In this document: piece after piece, positions 6,765 to 8,894 of the stretch
Position numbering within the stretch: position 1 is the stretch's first letter
Layout: every line of letters begins with the position of its first letter
Source: Gemmatimonadota bacterium
Lineage (GTDB): Bacteria; Gemmatimonadota; Gemmatimonadetes; Gemmatimonadales; GWC2-71-9
DNA: 8,894 nucleotides
Direction: 5' to 3'
Assembly: GCA_003221985.1 (NCBI GenBank)
Contig: QHUQ01000006.1
Span: 1-8,894, forward strand
Translations under genes and position numbers: made by a program
Notes under the pieces: generated by a model
What the model was told of the DNA's origin: nothing
Databases searched by the model: none
Seen by the model: only the letters and a program-made list of their open reading frames with translations

Positions 6765-6782
6765 GGCCCAATCTATTGGTCC
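6765..6782. promoter_or_regulatory. Inverted repeat, candidate operator
   Basis: CCAAT (6768-6772) and ATTGG (6775-6779) form perfect 5-bp arms around CT. Adding GG at 6765 and CC at 6781 extends it to 18 bp with one mismatched pair. Its position in a very short divergent spacer suits a binding site for a dimeric regulator acting on both transcription units. No regulator gene is visible in the window. Confidence 0.4.
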
Positions 6783-6796
6783 GCGCTAGCTTGCGC
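6783..6796. promoter_or_regulatory. Second inverted repeat next to the amidase start
   Basis: The sequence GCGCTAGCTTGCGC is a 14-bp near-palindrome with a single mismatched pair (T opposite T) around an AGCT centre. It directly follows the CCAAT/ATTGG repeat and ends 3 bases before the amidase ATG. It could be an operator or an RNA hairpin that limits translation; in GC-rich DNA a short palindrome can also occur by chance. Confidence 0.3.
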
Positions 6797-6799
6797 CAC

Positions 6800-8644
6800 A
6801 TGCGACTCGTGTGGGCCGCGTTTTTCGTCGCGGCGGTGGGCTGCGGTTCTCCCGTCCCCCGTCCCGCGTCCCCTCTTCCCGTTCACGAGCCGTTGCACAT
6901 CACCGTCGTCTATCCTGACACCGCGGAGCCGATCCAGGCGCACGACTCCTCGTTCTTGTTGGGGAGCGTAGGCGGTGGCCGCGATGACATCGCGCTCTCC
7001 GTCAATGGTATCCCGGTCCGAGTGCTCGCGAACGGAACCTGGCTCGCCTGGGCGCCTCTGCCTGATGACTCCATCGTCTCGTTCCATATCGTGGCCCGTG
7101 CCGGCGCCGCCGTCGAGCAGCGCGAGACGACGTTCGTCGCGCGGATCGCGCAACGCTTTCAGCCGCCGGCTGGAGCCGTAGCGTGGATCGACACGACGAG
7201 CTTCACGCCCACCGACAGCATCGACTTTCCGACGGGTGAGGGGATCCGCCTCTCCGTGCGCGCGACGCCCGGCGCTCGGGTGAGGCTGCGCATGGAGGGG
7301 AGTAACGAGCAGGTCTGGTTCGTGCCGGACACGCTGCCGGAAGAACCGGCCTGGGGCGTGCGGGCTTTCGGAACTGATACCGCCTCCTACCGCCTCCCTC
7401 CCGCCCGCGATCGCTACATCGCGTGGTTGCCGGCGCGACCGCTGTGCGATGCCATCCTCGAGGCCATCGTCGGCGCCGATACCGCGCGCGCCATCTGGCC
7501 GCTCGTAGTCGATACGCTCGATCATGCCCATCCCGTCGTGGTCGTGCTGAACGACGACACCGCGCACAGCGGGACGAGCGATAGCCTCACGGTCGGAAGG
7601 GCGGTCCCGTACGGCACGTACAACTGGTTCTTCCCATTGGGGACGACGTCGGTGGCGTCGGCGCGCTGGAACGGCCAGACACGGCTGCAACTGTCGCGCG
7701 GCGCCGTCGCGTGGGTCAACACGGCCGACGTCGTGCCGCTGCCGCCCGGAACGCCACCTCCCGGCGGGATCGTCGGCTCGGTCCGGCTGACTGCCGGTAC
7801 GAGATCGTTGTTGCTGCGCGTGCCGCTTCCCGCGCACGTCCCCTTCCAGGTGGAAGAAGGCGATCGCAGCCTGACGCTGCGGCTCTACGGCGTTGCCTCC
7901 GACGTGAACTGGATGCAGCACGGCGGCACCGATCCGTACGTGACACGCATGAGCTACGCGCAGCCGACCGCCGACGAAGTGACGCTGACGCTGTCGCTGG
8001 CGGGGCCCGTGTGGGGATACCGCACGCGCTGGAGCGGGCGCGATCTGCTGCTCGAGATCCGCCGCCCACCGGTCATCGATCCGCGCCGGCCCCTCGCGGG
8101 TCGGACGATCGTGCTCGATCCCGGGCATCCGCCACTCGGCGCCAAGGGGCCGTCGGGGCTGTGGGAGCCGGTCGCCACCCTCGCGGTCGCACTGCAGGCG
8201 AAGACGCTGCTCGAGCGCGCGGGCGCGACGGTGCTGCTGACGCGCACCGATTCAACGCCGATCGAGCTGTTCCCGCGCACCCACTTCGCCGAAGAGCACG
8301 ATGCGGACGTTTTGGTTTCGATTCACGCCAACGCGCTCCCCGACGGCGTGAATCCTTTCGTCAACAACGGGACCAGCGTCTACTACTTCCATCCGCGCGG
8401 TGCGGCGTTGGCGCGCGCGCTCGACCGCGCCCTCGTTGCTGAGCTGGGCGTGCGCGACCTGGGGATGGGGCGGGGCGACTACGCCCTGGTGCGCGATCCC
8501 TGGATGCCGTCCGCGCTGACCGAAGGCCTGTTCATGATGATTCCCGAGCAGGAGGCGATGCTGGCGAGTCCCGAGGGGCGGATGCGGTATGCGCGAGGGA
8601 TCGCAAAAGGGATCGAAGATTTTCTCCGTGAGATGGCGAAATGA
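6800..8644 (+). CDS. N-acetylmuramoyl-L-alanine amidase (Amidase_3), lipoprotein with AMIN-like domain
   Basis: A 614-residue enzyme predicted to cleave the amide bond between muramic acid and the stem peptide of peptidoglycan, acting in daughter-cell separation or wall turnover. The ATG at 6800 begins a lipoprotein signal (MRLVWAAFFVAAVGC) with Cys15 as the lipidated residue; the frame is open far upstream but that part is antisense to the FHA gene. Residues about 30-340 are beta-rich and not clearly assignable. Residues about 345-423 resemble an AMIN domain, which directs amidases to peptidoglycan. The catalytic domain (about 433-612) shows the zinc ligands His443 (LDPGH), Glu456 and His509 (SIHAN) and the catalytic Glu575 (ALTEG). 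Being a lipoprotein is unusual for an AmiC-like enzyme, which is normally soluble in the periplasm. The large N-terminal region makes it longer than typical AmiC (about 415 residues). The stop overlaps the next start (ATGA), implying co-translation. Confidence 0.92.
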   Translation: MRLVWAAFFVAAVGCGSPVPRPASPLPVHEPLHITVVYPDTAEPIQAHDSSFLLGSVGGGRDDIALSVNGIPVRVLANGTWLAWAPLPDDSIVSFHIVARAGAAVEQRETTFVARIAQRFQPPAGAVAWIDTTSFTPTDSIDFPTGEGIRLSVRATPGARVRLRMEGSNEQVWFVPDTLPEEPAWGVRAFGTDTASYRLPPARDRYIAWLPARPLCDAILEAIVGADTARAIWPLVVDTLDHAHPVVVVLNDDTAHSGTSDSLTVGRAVPYGTYNWFFPLGTTSVASARWNGQTRLQLSRGAVAWVNTADVVPLPPGTPPPGGIVGSVRLTAGTRSLLLRVPLPAHVPFQVEEGDRSLTLRLYGVASDVNWMQHGGTDPYVTRMSYAQPTADEVTLTLSLAGPVWGYRTRWSGRDLLLEIRRPPVIDPRRPLAGRTIVLDPGHPPLGAKGPSGLWEPVATLAVALQAKTLLERAGATVLLTRTDSTPIELFPRTHFAEEHDADVLVSIHANALPDGVNPFVNNGTSVYYFHPRGAALARALDRALVAELGVRDLGMGRGDYALVRDPWMPSALTEGLFMMIPEQEAMLASPEGRMRYARGIAKGIEDFLREMAK

Positions 8645-8894
8645 TCGTGCGTCGTGCGTCGTGCGTCGTTCTCCTCCTCGCGCTCGCACGACCGGCCGCC
8701 GCCCAGGTCGATCCTTCAGGCAGTTGGCGCACCCTCCATACCCAGCATTTTCGCATTCATTTTCGTCCCACATATCGCGCTGCGGCGTTAGAAGCGGCAC
8801 GCGAGGCTGAACGCGCCTACACGCTTCTCTCGAGCGAGCTGCATCGGCCGCGCGGCATCATCGACGTCACGCTGTCCGACGACTTCGACACACC
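8641..8894 (+). CDS. Secreted protein, N-terminal part (runs off window), possibly peptidase-MA-like
   Basis: The ATG at 8641 overlaps the amidase stop as ATGA, and the frame is open to the window end (84 complete codons). Residues 1-22 are a Sec signal peptide: basic MIVRR, a hydrophobic VVLLLALA core and a likely cleavage at AAA-Q. The mature start contains the pattern 'THHFRIHF..' in the variant TQHFRIHF, then a helix rich in Ala/Glu/Arg (YRAAALEAAREAERAY) and a strand IIDVTLSD. This resembles the opening of secreted proteins with a gluzincin-type 'peptidase MA' domain, some of which continue into a TolB-like propeller. The HExxH motif would lie beyond the window, so this is only a suggestion. 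Its coupling to the amidase implies an envelope role. GTG 8647 is a possible alternative start. Confidence 0.75.
   Translation, partial: MIVRRASCVVLLLALARPAAAQVDPSGSWRTLHTQHFRIHFRPTYRAAALEAAREAERAYTLLSSELHRPRGIIDVTLSDDFDT
8647..8667 (+). repeat. Three tandem copies of a 7-bp unit at a gene start
   Basis: GTGCGTC occurs three times in a row directly after the ATGATC of the secreted-protein gene, encoding part of the signal-peptide n-region (VRRASCV). Because 7 is not a multiple of 3, gain or loss of one copy would shift the frame; three copies keep it open. Confidence 0.85.

Larger units (their letters stand above)
6755..6799. promoter_or_regulatory. Divergent intergenic region, probable back-to-back promoters
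   Basis: This 45-bp gap separates the starts of the minus-strand signalling cluster (ATG 6754) and the plus-strand amidase (ATG 6800), so transcription of both must start in or near it unless promoters lie inside the genes. It is more A/T-rich at its left half than the surroundings (AAAGTAA, CAATCTATTGG). I see no convincing -35/-10 pair and no strong Shine-Dalgarno sequence on either side. Short leaders or leaderless mRNAs are possible. Two imperfect palindromes occupy most of it. Confidence 0.55.

Noticed and set aside
6167..6799. N-terminal extension of the amidase
   Set aside because: It is antisense to the FHA gene and would place the lipobox more than 200 residues into the protein.
6773..8128. 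A 451-codon open frame on the minus strand
   Set aside because: It is antisense to the amidase and shows no family pattern, while the amidase frame has all catalytic residues.
8252..8800. A 182-codon open frame on the minus strand near the right end
   Set aside because: It is antisense to the amidase end and the secreted-protein start, both of which have clear signals; no domain is seen.

Overview
The window is GC-rich, densely coded bacterial DNA. Gene content suggests a diderm, soil-type heterotroph, most likely Gemmatimonadota or a neighbouring group such as Acidobacteriota. The reasons are a zinc-ribbon Ser/Thr kinase clustered with a PP2C phosphatase and FHA proteins, a PQQ dehydrogenase with an inserted cytochrome c domain, and a lipoprotein amidase with an AMIN-like domain. 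The assignment rests on family recognition only. No tRNA, rRNA, CRISPR array, transposase or integrase was seen.

Layout. Bases 1-246 (+) are the C-terminal end of a GNAT acetyltransferase, followed after 5 bp by a PQQ-dependent lipoprotein dehydrogenase (252-2264, +). This converges on a four-part minus-strand cluster, and the two opposing genes share their last 9 bases. In its own direction the cluster is: a zinc-ribbon protein with two FHA domains (6754-5792), a membrane Ser/Thr kinase (5795-4263), a PP2C-type phosphatase (4260-3538), a short FHA reading frame (3541-3200) and a membrane-anchored trypsin-like protease (3323-2256). The first four are joined by GTGA overlaps or a 2-bp gap. A 45-bp divergent spacer with two imperfect palindromes separates the cluster from plus-strand cell-envelope genes: an N-acetylmuramoyl-L-alanine amidase lipoprotein (6800-8644) and, through an ATGA overlap, the start of a secreted protein cut by the window edge (8641-8894).

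How the parts may work together. The kinase phosphorylates targets, the phosphatase reverses this, FHA domains read phosphothreonine, and the last product places a serine protease on the far side of the membrane behind a transmembrane helix and coiled coil. If the cytoplasmic FHA module and the protease are one protein in relatives, the operon would be a phosphorylation-to-periplasmic-proteolysis relay beside cell-wall remodelling genes. That link is inference.

The most notable observation is that two of these genes look damaged while the kinase is intact. The phosphatase lacks the middle of the PP2C fold (about 85-100 residues, in frame), and the FHA module stops right after its NGT motif, with the protease continuing in another frame. 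The first gene also carries a 12-base G tract. These could be real lesions or switches, or assembly errors; raw reads would decide.
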